Part shown: positions 1 to 9,958 of the stretch, piece by piece
Numbering within the stretch: the first letter of the stretch is position 1
Layout: each line of letters starts with the position of its first letter
Source of the DNA: an uncultured Thiothrix sp.
GTDB lineage: Bacteria; Pseudomonadota; Gammaproteobacteria; Poriferisulfidales; GCA-002705445
Assembly (NCBI GenBank): GCA_902595225.1
Contig: CACJPG010000001.1
Location: 67,583-131,582, forward strand
Direction: 5' to 3'
Length of the DNA: 64,000 bases
The notes under the pieces: model-generated
Databases searched by the model: none
What the model was told of the DNA's origin: nothing
The model's input: the letters and a program-made list of their open reading frames with translations, nothing else
Translations under genes and position numbers: made by a program

Positions 1-3000
1 TTGAACAGGTTAAACTTTTTATTTTTGATAACGATATTAATGATAAATTAATCCAACATCCTCAGTTTTATTCTAATTTTTTTGATAAAATGACAGAATC
101 ATTATTCTTCAATCTTAAAGATTATAATTTTTTACCTCCAAATATAGATAAGCCCAATATTTCTGAAGAAGAAATTTATCCTTATCTTGTCAAAAGCAAT
201 GAAACTCTTGGTTTAGCGCTTTCAAGTGATGAAATACAATATTTGTTAGATCAATATAGCGATTTAAATAGAAAACCGACAGATGTAGAGCTTATGATGT
301 TTTCTCAAGTCAATTCTGAGCACTGCAGACATAAAATATTTAATTCGAGCTGGGTTATTGATGGTGATAAAAAAAATAAGACTTTATTTCAGCATATCAA
401 ATCAACAGAACCAGAAAAATCTAAACATGTAATTAAAGCATATTCTGATAATTCAGCTGTAATTAGTTCATTTAAAACAAATAAATTATTAATAAATGAT
501 TGTAATCATTATGAATATAAAAATGTAGAAACTCACTCAGTGATTAAAGTTGAGACACATAATCATCCAACGGCTATATCTCCATTTTCTGGAGCGGCTA
601 CTGGTTCAGGAGGCGAGATAAGAGATGAGGCGGCTACAGGCCGAGGCTCTAGGACAAAAGCGGGTTTATGTGGATTTCATGTTTCCAATTTAAACATACC
701 TAACTTTATTCAGACTTGGGAGGATAATGAAAGCATTTCATATCCAAAAAGAATAGCGAGCGCCTTAGAAATTATGATCGAAGGTCCTCTAGGCTCATCA
801 GCATATAATAACGAATTTGGAAGACCTTGCTTGACAGGTTATTTCAGAACTTATGAAAAAAAAATTGAAAATAACTCATATTATGGATTTCATAAACCAA
901 TAATGATCGCTGGCGGTATTGGAACAATAGATAATTCTAACTTTGAGAAAAAATTTATAAAAGATTCTGATTTGATAATCGTATTAGGAGGGCCTTCAAT
1001 GTTGGTCGGCCTTGGTGGGGGAGCAGCGTCATCCAAACATTCGTCTAATGAAAATGAGGAACTTGACTTCGCATCCGTTCAAAGAGAAAACGCAGAAATG
1101 GAAAGAAGATGTCAAGAGGTCATTGATAGATGCTCCAATCAAGATATGAATATTATAATTTCTATCCATGATGTTGGTGCAGGAGGGTTGTCAAACGCGG
1201 TACCAGAGCTTGTGAACGACAGTGATAAAGGCGCCGTAATTGACATCGATAAAATTCCAACAGCAGACACAAGCATGACTCCGATGGAATTATGGTGCAA
1301 TGAATCCCAAGAAAGATATGTTTTATGTATTCCAGAAAAATCCTATGATTTATTTAAAGAGATATGTAAAAGAGAAAATTGTCCACATGGTTTAATAGGA
1401 TATGCAACTGATGAGAGAAATTTTATATTAAGAGATAAGCAACAATATCATATAAATATCCCAATGAGTTTGCTGTTTGGCGATAAAAATGAAAAAGTTA
1501 TAAATGTAAAATCTTCTGAAACTAAATTAAAAAATATAAAATATGATTATAAAAAGTTTTCAGATTATTTAGAAAAAGTTTTATCTCTTCCAGCAGTAGC
1601 ATCTAAGCAATTTTTAATTACTATAGGCGACAGATCTGTTGGCGGTCTTACTGTTCAAGATCAATTCGTAGGGCCTTGGCAAGTTCCAGTTGCTGACTAC
1701 TCACTAATATCTAATGACTTTAGTTTTGAGAAGGGTGAAGTCATGTCTATGGGTGAAAAAGCATCGCTAGCACCACATGATCCTGTATCATCTGCAGAAA
1801 TGGCAATTTGCGAATCGATACTAAATATTTGCGGTGCTCCGATTGGGAATATTGAGAAAATTTCTTTATCTGCGAACTGGATGTCAAGCTTCGAAAATGA
1901 TTTTGATAAGTATCAACTTTATAAAATGGCCGAATCGATAACAAAAAACATATGTAATAAGTTATCCATTTCAATACCTGTTGGTAAGGATTCTTTATCA
2001 ATGAAAATGTCTTGGCAAGAAAAAGAAAAAACTATAAATGTTAAGGCACCTAATACACTTGTAATTAGCGCCTTTGCTAGCACAGAAAATGTAAAAAATG
2101 CTGTAAAACCAATTTTTACAAATGATCCCGATACCTCAATTCTCTATATTGATCTTGCGCTAGGGCACATGAGGATGGGAGGCTCTGCACTCTCTCAAGT
2201 GCTAAAAAACGATGACACGGAGTGTCCAAAAGTTGAAAACGTTATTCAAATAAAAAAGTTTTTTAATTTAATTCAAGAGTTAATAAGCGAGAATAAAATT
2301 CTTGCATATCACGATAAATCTGATGGTGGACTTATAACAACTCTTTGTGAACTTTGTTTTTCAAGTCATATTGGATTAAACATTAATTATAATGGGGTTA
2401 GTGAAGAGCTTATAGAGCATATGTTTAATGAAGAACTAGGAGCTGTTATTCAGGTAAAAAATCATTTCTTAGAAGAGGTCAGAGAAAAATTCATAAATAG
2501 TGAAATTCAATTATCCAATATTGGTTGTTTAAATCAATCCTATGATTTGCGAATACTTCATGAAGACAAAGAAATTTTTAAAGAGTCTCTTGAAAATTTA
2601 CATAAAACATGGCACAGAACAAGTTATGAAATTCAAAAAATAAGAGATAATAAGATAACATCAGAAAATGAATTTAAATACATTGGAAAAAAAGAAAATA
2701 AAGGCTTGTACATATCTAAAAGTTTTACTTATAAAGAAATTCCAAAATCATTTGGAATAATAAAAAATAAACCAAAAGTTGCTATTTTAAGAGAACAGGG
2801 CGTTAATGGTCACTATGAAATGGCAAATGCATTTGCTAAAAGCGGCTTTATAGCTGTGGATGTTACTATGAATTCAATAATTGATAATGAAGAAAGTCTT
2901 AAGAGCTATAGTGGCATGGTTTTCTGCGGCGGCTTTTCCTATGGTGATGTTCTTGGTGCTGGCAGAGGGTGGGCGAATAAAATTTTACACAATTCAAAAC

Positions 3001-3533
3001 TTTTTGATGAGTTTTCAAACTACTTTGATAATAATGATAAATTTACTTTAGGTGTTTGTAATGGTTGCCAAACTTTATCCAATTTAAATTCAATTATTCC
3101 AGGGTCAGATCATTGGCCATCTTTTCTAAATAACCAAAGTGAAAGATTTGAATCGAGAATAGTAATGATTAATATCAATAAATCTAATTCAATTTTTACA
3201 ACGGATATGCAAAACTCAAAACTACCAATTGTCATATCTCACGGGGAAGGTAGGGCAAGCTTATCTAAAGAGCAGTTTAAAATTTTAAGTAAAAATGATC
3301 AGATTCTAATGAATTATATAGATGATTCAGGAAATTCAACCAACGAGTATCCATTTAATCCAAACGGTTCGTTTGAGGGTATTGCTGGAGTGTCTTCTGT
3401 AAACGGAAATGTAACGCTAATGATGCCGCATCCTGAGAGATATACAAATATTTGTCAATTTCCAGTTAATTCCGATGATAATACTTCTCCATGGTTGAAA
3501 TTTTTTTATAATGCTAGAATGCATCTAAAATAA
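1..3533 (+). CDS. purL: Phosphoribosylformylglycinamidine synthase (large PurL), 5'-truncated by window edge
   Basis: ORF 90..3533 stays open upstream to the window edge in the same frame (EQVKLFIFDNDINDKLIQHPQFYSNFFDK...); motifs SEHCRHKIF, VKVETHNHPTAISPFSGAATGSGGEIRDE, C-terminal GATase FGVCNGCQ-like (LGVCNGCQTLSNL) and PHPER. Confidence 0.97.
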   Translation, partial: EQVKLFIFDNDINDKLIQHPQFYSNFFDKMTESLFFNLKDYNFLPPNIDKPNISEEEIYPYLVKSNETLGLALSSDEIQYLLDQYSDLNRKPTDVELMMFSQVNSEHCRHKIFNSSWVIDGDKKNKTLFQHIKSTEPEKSKHVIKAYSDNSAVISSFKTNKLLINDCNHYEYKNVETHSVIKVETHNHPTAISPFSGAATGSGGEIRDEAATGRGSRTKAGLCGFHVSNLNIPNFIQTWEDNESISYPKRIASALEIMIEGPLGSSAYNNEFGRPCLTGYFRTYEKKIENNSYYGFHKPIMIAGGIGTIDNSNFEKKFIKDSDLIIVLGGPSMLVGLGGGAASSKHSSNENEELDFASVQRENAEMERRCQEVIDRCSNQDMNIIISIHDVGAGGLSNAVPELVNDSDKGAVIDIDKIPTADTSMTPMELWCNESQERYVLCIPEKSYDLFKEICKRENCPHGLIGYATDERNFILRDKQQYHINIPMSLLFGDKNEKVINVKSSETKLKNIKYDYKKFSDYLEKVLSLPAVASKQFLITIGDRSVGGLTVQDQFVGPWQVPVADYSLISNDFSFEKGEVMSMGEKASLAPHDPVSSAEMAICESILNICGAPIGNIEKISLSANWMSSFENDFDKYQLYKMAESITKNICNKLSISIPVGKDSLSMKMSWQEKEKTINVKAPNTLVISAFASTENVKNAVKPIFTNDPDTSILYIDLALGHMRMGGSALSQVLKNDDTECPKVENVIQIKKFFNLIQELISENKILAYHDKSDGGLITTLCELCFSSHIGLNINYNGVSEELIEHMFNEELGAVIQVKNHFLEEVREKFINSEIQLSNIGCLNQSYDLRILHEDKEIFKESLENLHKTWHRTSYEIQKIRDNKITSENEFKYIGKKENKGLYISKSFTYKEIPKSFGIIKNKPKVAILREQGVNGHYEMANAFAKSGFIAVDVTMNSIIDNEESLKSYSGMVFCGGFSYGDVLGAGRGWANKILHNSKLFDEFSNYFDNNDKFTLGVCNGCQTLSNLNSIIPGSDHWPSFLNNQSERFESRIVMININKSNSIFTTDMQNSKLPIVISHGEGRASLSKEQFKILSKNDQILMNYIDDSGNSTNEYPFNPNGSFEGIAGVSSVNGNVTLMMPHPERYTNICQFPVNSDDNTSPWLKFFYNARMHLK

Positions 3534-3554
3534 AAATAATATAGTATCTTATTT

Positions 3555-4565
3555 ATGAAAATTTCTGACAAAGTATCTGTTGTAGCTCCGGCAAGACTCC
3601 ACCTTGGATTTATGGATCTTAATGGTTCACTTGGAAGAAAATTTGGAAGTGTTGGTATGGCTATTGATAGTATTGAAACTGATATAATAGTTTCAAAAAT
3701 ACCTTTAGCCAATCGTTCTGATGTATCTAAAAATAACAAGAGAGCACATGAGTATGCCCAATTAATACTTAAGGCCTATGAGTTGGAAGAGTCTGTTAGT
3801 ATCAAAATTAATAAAAGTATCCCAGAACATTCAGGCTTAGGCTCAGGAACACAACTTGCTTTAGCAGTTGGATCAGCTGTATCAAAATTATTTAATCTAA
3901 ATTTAAGCTTGATGGATATCGGGAAAATTTTAGATAGAGGTAATAGATCTGGTATCGGTATAGGGGCATTTGAACATGGCGGTTTTTTAATTGACGGAGG
4001 CAAGGGTAAATCTGATGATCTTCCTCAAATAACAGTTCGTCATAATTTCCCAGATAATTGGAGAATAGTTTTATTAATTAATCAAAGAGAAAAAGGATTG
4101 CACGGTAAAAAAGAATTCAATGCTTTTAAAACATTAAAACCTTTTCCGATTAATAAAGCAGAAAAGCTGTGTCATCTTGTCAACATGGTAATTTTGCCGA
4201 GTATAGTTGAAAAAAACTTTAGGGACTTCGCTTGTGGAATTGGAACGCTCCAACAGATTGTTGGAACACATTTTGCTCCTATTCAAGGAGGAGTTTACTC
4301 GAACCCAGATATTGCAAGAATAATGAACTTTGTTGAGAACAAAGGTTTTACTGGTATTGGCCAAAGTTCGTGGGGACCTACAGGGTTCATCTTAACTGAT
4401 AGCGATACTTCAGCGCATAACTTAGTTAGAGAAATTAGGAGTAATTTTTTATGCAAAGATTTAACGATTGATATTATTAAAGGAAGAAATACTGGTTCAG
4501 TTTTTAAATCAAATTACAAAAAAAATGAAATTAAACAGATAAACAAAAAAATTAATAAGGAATAA
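3555..4565 (+). CDS. Beta-ribofuranosylaminobenzene 5'-phosphate synthase (GHMP kinase superfamily)
   Basis: APARLHLGFMDLNGSLGRKFGSVGMAI and IPEHSGLGSGTQLALAVG motifs of the beta-RFAP synthase family; adjacent to mtdB/mch/fae. Confidence 0.92.
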   Translation: MKISDKVSVVAPARLHLGFMDLNGSLGRKFGSVGMAIDSIETDIIVSKIPLANRSDVSKNNKRAHEYAQLILKAYELEESVSIKINKSIPEHSGLGSGTQLALAVGSAVSKLFNLNLSLMDIGKILDRGNRSGIGIGAFEHGGFLIDGGKGKSDDLPQITVRHNFPDNWRIVLLINQREKGLHGKKEFNAFKTLKPFPINKAEKLCHLVNMVILPSIVEKNFRDFACGIGTLQQIVGTHFAPIQGGVYSNPDIARIMNFVENKGFTGIGQSSWGPTGFILTDSDTSAHNLVREIRSNFLCKDLTIDIIKGRNTGSVFKSNYKKNEIKQINKKINKE

Positions 4566-4567
4566 AT

Positions 4568-5470
4568 ATGAGCAAACCATTAATTATGCATATGTTAACA
4601 ACTGCAAAAAATTTAAGTCCATTTGATGTAAATATGGCATTTGATGCTGGATGGGATAAGTGTGTGCCTTATACTTCTATAGAAGTAAATGAGGTCGAAG
4701 GTATTGTGCAAGATACTATCTTTTCAAGACCACCTGGATTAAATAAAACGGGTATATTTGTAGGTGGTAGAGATCCACATAAAGCAATTGAAATGCTTAA
4801 CATCTGCAAAAAATCACAAGTTCCGCCTTTCACAGTCTCTGGGTTTGCTGATCCAAGTGGAGCTTTTACAACAGCAGCTGGAATGATAGCCAAAGTAGAG
4901 CAAGCATTGAAAAATAATTACGATACTGATTTCAACAATCTTTCAATTCTAGTTTTTGGTGGAACTGGACCTGTTGGATGTATTGCAGCAGTTCTTGCAG
5001 CAGGTTCTGGTGCTGACGTAAAAATTTTAGGAAGAAAAAAAGAAAAATGTGATGAGATTGCAAGATTTTGCATTGATAATTATCTTGATTCGTCATCTAA
5101 ACTTAAGGGTGCATCAAATGATGAATTTAAAGATTATGTTTCTGAGGTAGACGTTGTTCTAGCAAGTGGTGCTGCAGGTATACAGCTTGTATCTAGCGAA
5201 GATTTAAAAATAGCAAAAAAACTAAAAGTTGCTGCAGATGTAAACGCTGTACCTCCGTCAGGAATAGCAGGTTTAGATGCAATGCAGGACTGTAAAAAGC
5301 TTGAAGACTCAATTTCGGAAGCCATAGGTATAGGAGCTCTAGCAATTGGGCAAGTTAAGTATCAAGCCCAAAGTAAGCTATTAAAAAAAATGGCAACAAG
5401 TGATAAACCTATTTACTTAGACTTTAATGATGCTTTAAATGAAGCTAGAGAGTATGTTTCCTCAAAATAA
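4568..5470 (+). CDS. mtdB: NAD(P)-dependent methylene-tetrahydromethanopterin dehydrogenase
   Basis: MtdB-type N-terminus (MHMLTTAKNLSPFDVNMAFDAGWD), TGIFVGGRD, Rossmann VFGGTGPVGCIAAVLAAGSGADV. Confidence 0.94.
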   Translation: MSKPLIMHMLTTAKNLSPFDVNMAFDAGWDKCVPYTSIEVNEVEGIVQDTIFSRPPGLNKTGIFVGGRDPHKAIEMLNICKKSQVPPFTVSGFADPSGAFTTAAGMIAKVEQALKNNYDTDFNNLSILVFGGTGPVGCIAAVLAAGSGADVKILGRKKEKCDEIARFCIDNYLDSSSKLKGASNDEFKDYVSEVDVVLASGAAGIQLVSSEDLKIAKKLKVAADVNAVPPSGIAGLDAMQDCKKLEDSISEAIGIGALAIGQVKYQAQSKLLKKMATSDKPIYLDFNDALNEAREYVSSK

Positions 5471-6572
5471 TTTAGTATTTATAGGGAATTCACTTGTAAG
5501 CATAAGCCAGTCAGTTAAAAAACTAAATAAAAGAGTTATTAATATAGACTCATTCAATGATACCGATTTAGTTGGGGAAAATTTTATAAACTCTGATCAG
5601 CGAGGATATGTTAATCAAGATGTCCTTTTGGTATTAGAGAAACTCAATCTTAGGAAAAATGATACGTTGATTGTAGTCTCTGGTGAATATGATTCTGATA
5701 AAGATTACTATAATGAACTTAGTGAATTTGGATATATTGCAGGAAACAAGCAATCTACCATACAAGAAATATACAATCATGAAAAACTTTTTTCAAAGTT
5801 ATCTAAAAATAATATTAAATTTCCAAAAAAAATTTCCCCTGATGAGGCTAAGAAATCAAAAAACTTTTTAAAGAAAAACTTTTATTCTTCTGGAGGCTTA
5901 GGCATTCAAAAGAATATAATCCAGAAACAAAAAAAGAAAACAGATTTTTACCAAGCTTATATTGAAGGTGATGTATTTTCAATTATCTTTATTTCAAATA
6001 AAGATAAAAAATTTTCAATAGTAGGAGTAAATAAAATATTTTCAAAAAATACTAATTTATCAGATTTTACATTTTCAGGAGCACAATCAAATGTGTTACT
6101 TGATAAAAAGTATATGAAGAGACTTGAACATATGATTAATTTTTTCGTATCAGAATATGGACTTGTTGGTATTAATGGAATTGATTTTATAATTAAAGAC
6201 GATATTTATTTTCTAGAGATAAACCCAAGGATAACCCAAACATGTTTCATGTATGACGATTTGTTCTTAAATGGCTTTATCGAAGCTCATATTGAAGCAT
6301 GCGCACAAAATAGTATTTCTTTTAATTTAAAAGATCGAGTTATTTCTTATGCTTTCGAGACAATGTTTGCTAAGAATTCCTTTAAATTTAACTTAGATTT
6401 AGATAAATTTAATTTCTTGATGAATATTCCTCATAAAAATACTTTTATTGAAGTTGGTCATCCTATATGTACAATATGTATAAAATCAACTAAGACTGAT
6501 GACTTGCAAATGCTTCTAAAAGAAAAAGTTGATTTTTTTAAAAGAGAACTTAATAACGCAGAGATAGTATAA
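5439..6572 (+). CDS. ATP-grasp protein of H4MPT-linked C1 cluster (Methylobacterium 'orf17'-like)
   Basis: ATP-grasp C-terminal signature GINGIDFIIKDDIYFLEINPRITQT; overlaps the 3' end of mtdB; true start may be Met at 5454. Confidence 0.75.
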   Translation: MKLESMFPQNNLVFIGNSLVSISQSVKKLNKRVINIDSFNDTDLVGENFINSDQRGYVNQDVLLVLEKLNLRKNDTLIVVSGEYDSDKDYYNELSEFGYIAGNKQSTIQEIYNHEKLFSKLSKNNIKFPKKISPDEAKKSKNFLKKNFYSSGGLGIQKNIIQKQKKKTDFYQAYIEGDVFSIIFISNKDKKFSIVGVNKIFSKNTNLSDFTFSGAQSNVLLDKKYMKRLEHMINFFVSEYGLVGINGIDFIIKDDIYFLEINPRITQTCFMYDDLFLNGFIEAHIEACAQNSISFNLKDRVISYAFETMFAKNSFKFNLDLDKFNFLMNIPHKNTFIEVGHPICTICIKSTKTDDLQMLLKEKVDFFKRELNNAEIV

Positions 6573-7532
6573 ATGATTAGCGTAAACCAAAGGTCGCAGC
6601 ATCTAATTGAAGATTTAATTGATAAATCTGACTATTACAGAGTAGGTATTAAAAAGGGCTATAAAAATTGCACTATTATTGATGCCGGGTTAGACGTTGA
6701 AGGCAATATGGAAGCTGGAAGGGTAGTCAGTGAAATTTGTTTGGGTGGTCTTGGTAGAGTTCACATTTTAAATTCTACTCAAACAAATGAATGGCCTTTG
6801 ACAATTCATGTAAACACAAATGACCCAGTAATTGCCTGCCTTGGCTCGCAATATGCAGGCTGGAGCCTGAAGTCCGAGGAAAGTGATAGTAAATTTAGCG
6901 CTTTAGGATCTGGACCTGGGAGAGCTCTTGCTCTCAAAGAGCCACTTTTCAATGATATAAATTACTCAGACAAATTCGATAGAACGTGCATTGTTCTTGA
7001 GGTCGATTCTTTTCCGCCAGATGATGTAATAGAAAAAATTTCCAAAGATACTAATGTCTCCGCAGATAATATAACTATAATTATTACACCAACATCAAGC
7101 ATTGTTGGGAATATTCAAGTTGTTTCTAGAGTGCTAGAAGTAGCCCTCCACAAAGCTCATGAACTAAAATTTCCAATGAGTAAGGTAATAGAGGGTTTTG
7201 GGAGTGCACCAATACCCCCAACATCACCAGATTTTTTAACTGCTATGGGAAGGACAAATGACGCAATAATTTTTGCGGGTATCACGCAGCTTATCGTTCG
7301 CTGTTCAGATGATGAGGCAAAAGAGTTATGCAGTAATATGCCAAGTTCTAATTCGAATGACTATGGAAAGCCTTTCGCTGAAATTTTTAAGGACTATGAT
7401 TATGATTTTTTTAAAATCGATGCTAATTTATTCAGTCCTAGTAAAGTAATTATCTCTAACGCAGATACAGGAAATACTTTTGTTAACGGTAAAATAGATA
7501 ATGACCTTATGAAGAAATCCTTTGGGATATAA
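6573..7532 (+). CDS. mch: Methenyltetrahydromethanopterin cyclohydrolase
   Basis: SVNQRSQHLIEDLID, GCTIIDAGLDVEGNMEAGR-like, LGSQYAGWSL, GSGPGRALALKE, GSAPIPPTSPDFLTAMGRTNDAIIFAG. Confidence 0.95.
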   Translation: MISVNQRSQHLIEDLIDKSDYYRVGIKKGYKNCTIIDAGLDVEGNMEAGRVVSEICLGGLGRVHILNSTQTNEWPLTIHVNTNDPVIACLGSQYAGWSLKSEESDSKFSALGSGPGRALALKEPLFNDINYSDKFDRTCIVLEVDSFPPDDVIEKISKDTNVSADNITIIITPTSSIVGNIQVVSRVLEVALHKAHELKFPMSKVIEGFGSAPIPPTSPDFLTAMGRTNDAIIFAGITQLIVRCSDDEAKELCSNMPSSNSNDYGKPFAEIFKDYDYDFFKIDANLFSPSKVIISNADTGNTFVNGKIDNDLMKKSFGI

Positions 7533-7538
7533 ATCATT

Positions 7539-8414
7539 ATGTATTTGATTTTTACTGAGGATGATGGATGGCATACAAATCAGTTAGTTGATGCCTTCAA
7601 TAAAAATACGAAAGATGTTCGTCTAATCAAAATTAATGAAACCTCAATTAGTATTAATGATAACCCAAAAATTTTATATGAAAATTGTGAAATTCCTTTC
7701 AAAGAGATTGATGGTGTTTTCGTAAGAGGCATACCAGGAGGCACTCTTGAGGAAATTTGCTACCATCTTGATATACTTCATTTCCTTGAACTGGAAAAAG
7801 TTACTGTCTACAACAATACTGTTTGCATTGAAAAAAGTGTCGATAAGGTAAGAACGTCATGTATATTAAATGCAAATGGAATAAAAACACCAGAAACATT
7901 TGTTACAACTAATATAAGTCATTTAAAGAACTTCCAAAGTTTGTATGATGAAAACGATCTTGTGTGCAAGCCAATTTTTGGTTCACAAGGTAAGGGGTTA
8001 GAAATCATAAATTCAGATAATCCGCATCCTGATTATGAATCACTTAATAAAGTTTATTATCTTCAGAAATTTATTAGTCATCCAGATAAAAAATTTATTG
8101 ATTGGAGGTTATTTGTTGTAAATAAAAAAGTTATAGCCTCAATGGCGAGAGAAGGGACTTCATGGATTAATAATGTTGCTAGCGGCGCATTATGTAAACC
8201 TTTTAAACCTTCTAAAGAAATGGTAAAACTTGCAGTCAATTCTTCTGACGCTCTTGGAATGTATTATGCTGGTGTAGACATAATGTTAGGACCTGATGGA
8301 TATACAGTTACTGAAGTAAATAGTATTCCTGCATGGAAAGGAATACAGTCTGTCTGCAAGGATATAAATATTGCAGAAATAATGATTAATGATTTTTTAA
8401 AAAAGTGTAATTGA
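7539..8414 (+). CDS. RimK-like ATP-grasp ligase of H4MPT cluster ('orf9'-like)
   Basis: KPIFGSQGKGLEII, DWRLFVVNKKVIASMAREG, GVDIMLGPDGYTVTEVNSIPAWKG: RimK/ATP-grasp signatures. Confidence 0.85.
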   Translation: MYLIFTEDDGWHTNQLVDAFNKNTKDVRLIKINETSISINDNPKILYENCEIPFKEIDGVFVRGIPGGTLEEICYHLDILHFLELEKVTVYNNTVCIEKSVDKVRTSCILNANGIKTPETFVTTNISHLKNFQSLYDENDLVCKPIFGSQGKGLEIINSDNPHPDYESLNKVYYLQKFISHPDKKFIDWRLFVVNKKVIASMAREGTSWINNVASGALCKPFKPSKEMVKLAVNSSDALGMYYAGVDIMLGPDGYTVTEVNSIPAWKGIQSVCKDINIAEIMINDFLKKCN

Positions 8415-8421
8415 ATAATAT

Positions 8422-9267
8422 ATGTTAAGCGAAACCCAAATAAAAATGGCATTTGAATATGCTTGTAAATTAGATGTTTTTTCTATAAAGCCAGGTAATG
8501 TGCTATTAAATTACCCGGCATATGGCATGACTCATAAAGATTTTTTACAAGCTTCTATGGCATGTTCAGATATTATTTGCGAGCCTAACATGGATATTGG
8601 AGACAAAGTATATGAATGCATAAGTGCATCTATGGACGTTGTTGGATGCAATGCAAATCTTGGAATTGTATTGCTCTGCGTGCCCATTGTTGAAGCTTTA
8701 TATTTGGATAAAAATCGAATATTTAAGCAAGAAAATTTGATGAGCACCATTTCTGAAATTAACGAAAAGCAGACAAAAAAAATATATAAAGCTATAAATC
8801 TTGCATCAGCAGGAGGCATGGGCGAGAAAGATAAATTTGATCTTAATTCATCAAATAACAAAAATTTTACTTTTATGGAGGCGATGAATTACGCAAGTTC
8901 ATACGATTACATAGCTTTACAATATAAAGAAAATTTTGACAATATTATCAATAATTTGGCGCCAAAATGGAGAGAATACTTTAAAAATTTTAATAGTGAT
9001 GAAAATGCAACGACCGCATTATTTCTTGATCTTATATCTGTTGTCCCTGACTCACTGATAGCCAGAAAGTATGGCATTGATAAAGCTAAAGAGGTTTCAA
9101 GCAAGTTTTTAGAGCTATCTAAGGAATATTCTTGCTCAAAAAACCCAAATTCATTAAATAATCAGTTGTTATTAATGGATTCTGAGCTTAAGATACAAGG
9201 GTTAAATCCAGGTACTACAGCAGATGTTGTTGTTGCAAGTATCTTTCTTAATCGCTTGGGTTTATAA
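8422..9267 (+). CDS. CitG/MdcB-like triphosphoribosyl-dephospho-CoA synthase family protein ('orf5'-like)
   Basis: ACKLDVFSIKPGNV...MTHKDFLQAS...GCNANLGIVLLCVPI; typical partner in H4MPT clusters. Confidence 0.8.
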   Translation: MLSETQIKMAFEYACKLDVFSIKPGNVLLNYPAYGMTHKDFLQASMACSDIICEPNMDIGDKVYECISASMDVVGCNANLGIVLLCVPIVEALYLDKNRIFKQENLMSTISEINEKQTKKIYKAINLASAGGMGEKDKFDLNSSNNKNFTFMEAMNYASSYDYIALQYKENFDNIINNLAPKWREYFKNFNSDENATTALFLDLISVVPDSLIARKYGIDKAKEVSSKFLELSKEYSCSKNPNSLNNQLLLMDSELKIQGLNPGTTADVVVASIFLNRLGL

Positions 9268-9294
9268 TACTATAGTTAGTCTCTAACAGATGTT

Positions 9295-9300
9295 TATAAT
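9295..9300 (+). promoter_or_regulatory. Candidate -10 box (TATAAT) upstream of fae
   Basis: Exact TATAAT in the 81-bp citG-like/fae intergenic gap; a clear AGGAG RBS follows before the fae ATG at 9349. The -35 is not clear. Confidence 0.35.
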
Positions 9301-9348
9301 GAGAATTAACTATTTTACTTAAATTATTATAATAATAGGAGTTTTATC

Positions 9349-9873
9349 ATGGCAATAAATAAAGTTTTAGTAGGGGAATGTCTAGTTAACGATAATGACC
9401 CAACAGGAACTATGGCAGAGATTGCTCATATCGATTTATTAATCGGTCCAAGAGGCTCAGCAGTAGAAACAGCATTTTGTAACGGACTTTGTAACAACAA
9501 AGACGGTTTTACATCTCTTTTAGCTGTAGTTGGTCCAAACCTAGTTTGTAAGCCAAATACAATGATGTTCAACAAAGTTACAATCAAAGGCGCAAAACAA
9601 GCTGTCCAAATGTTTGGCCCTGCGCAGAAAGCTGTAGCTATGGCGGTTGCTGATAGCGTTGAAGCCGGAGTAATTCCAAAAGGTGAAGCTGATGACTTAT
9701 ACGTATGTGTTGGCGTATTCATTCATTGGGAAGCTAACAGCGATGAAGCTATTTATGAAAACAACTATAAAGCTACCAAAGGTGCTATTGAAGCAGCTGT
9801 TAAAGGTACGCCTTCAGTTGATGACATGTTAGCTAAAAAAGATGCTACAGATCATCCTTTCCAAGGATTCTAA
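9349..9873 (+). CDS. fae: 5,6,7,8-tetrahydromethanopterin hydro-lyase (formaldehyde-activating enzyme)
   Basis: Fae signatures [70 protein letters not shown]. Confidence 0.97.
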   Translation: MAINKVLVGECLVNDNDPTGTMAEIAHIDLLIGPRGSAVETAFCNGLCNNKDGFTSLLAVVGPNLVCKPNTMMFNKVTIKGAKQAVQMFGPAQKAVAMAVADSVEAGVIPKGEADDLYVCVGVFIHWEANSDEAIYENNYKATKGAIEAAVKGTPSVDDMLAKKDATDHPFQGF

Positions 9874-9890
9874 GCAATCTTTTGATACAC

Positions 9891-9914
9891 GCGCCAACTC
9901 TTTGAAGTTGGCGC
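9891..9914 (+). terminator. GC-rich hairpin downstream of fae (terminator or 3'-stabiliser)
   Basis: gcgccaact-ctttga-agttggcgc: perfect 9-bp stem, 6-nt loop; the following T-tract is weak. Confidence 0.55.
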
Positions 9915-9958
9915 AATTTCAAAAACTATAGAGAGCTTGAGGGAGAATTATTTATTAA

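Noticed and set aside
1747-2001. Minus-strand ORF (84 aa) inside purL
   Set aside because: Antisense to a clear purL coding frame with no family motifs.
8532-8861. Minus-strand 109-aa ORF inside the CitG-like gene
   Set aside because: Fully antisense to a well-supported gene; composition typical of a shadow frame.
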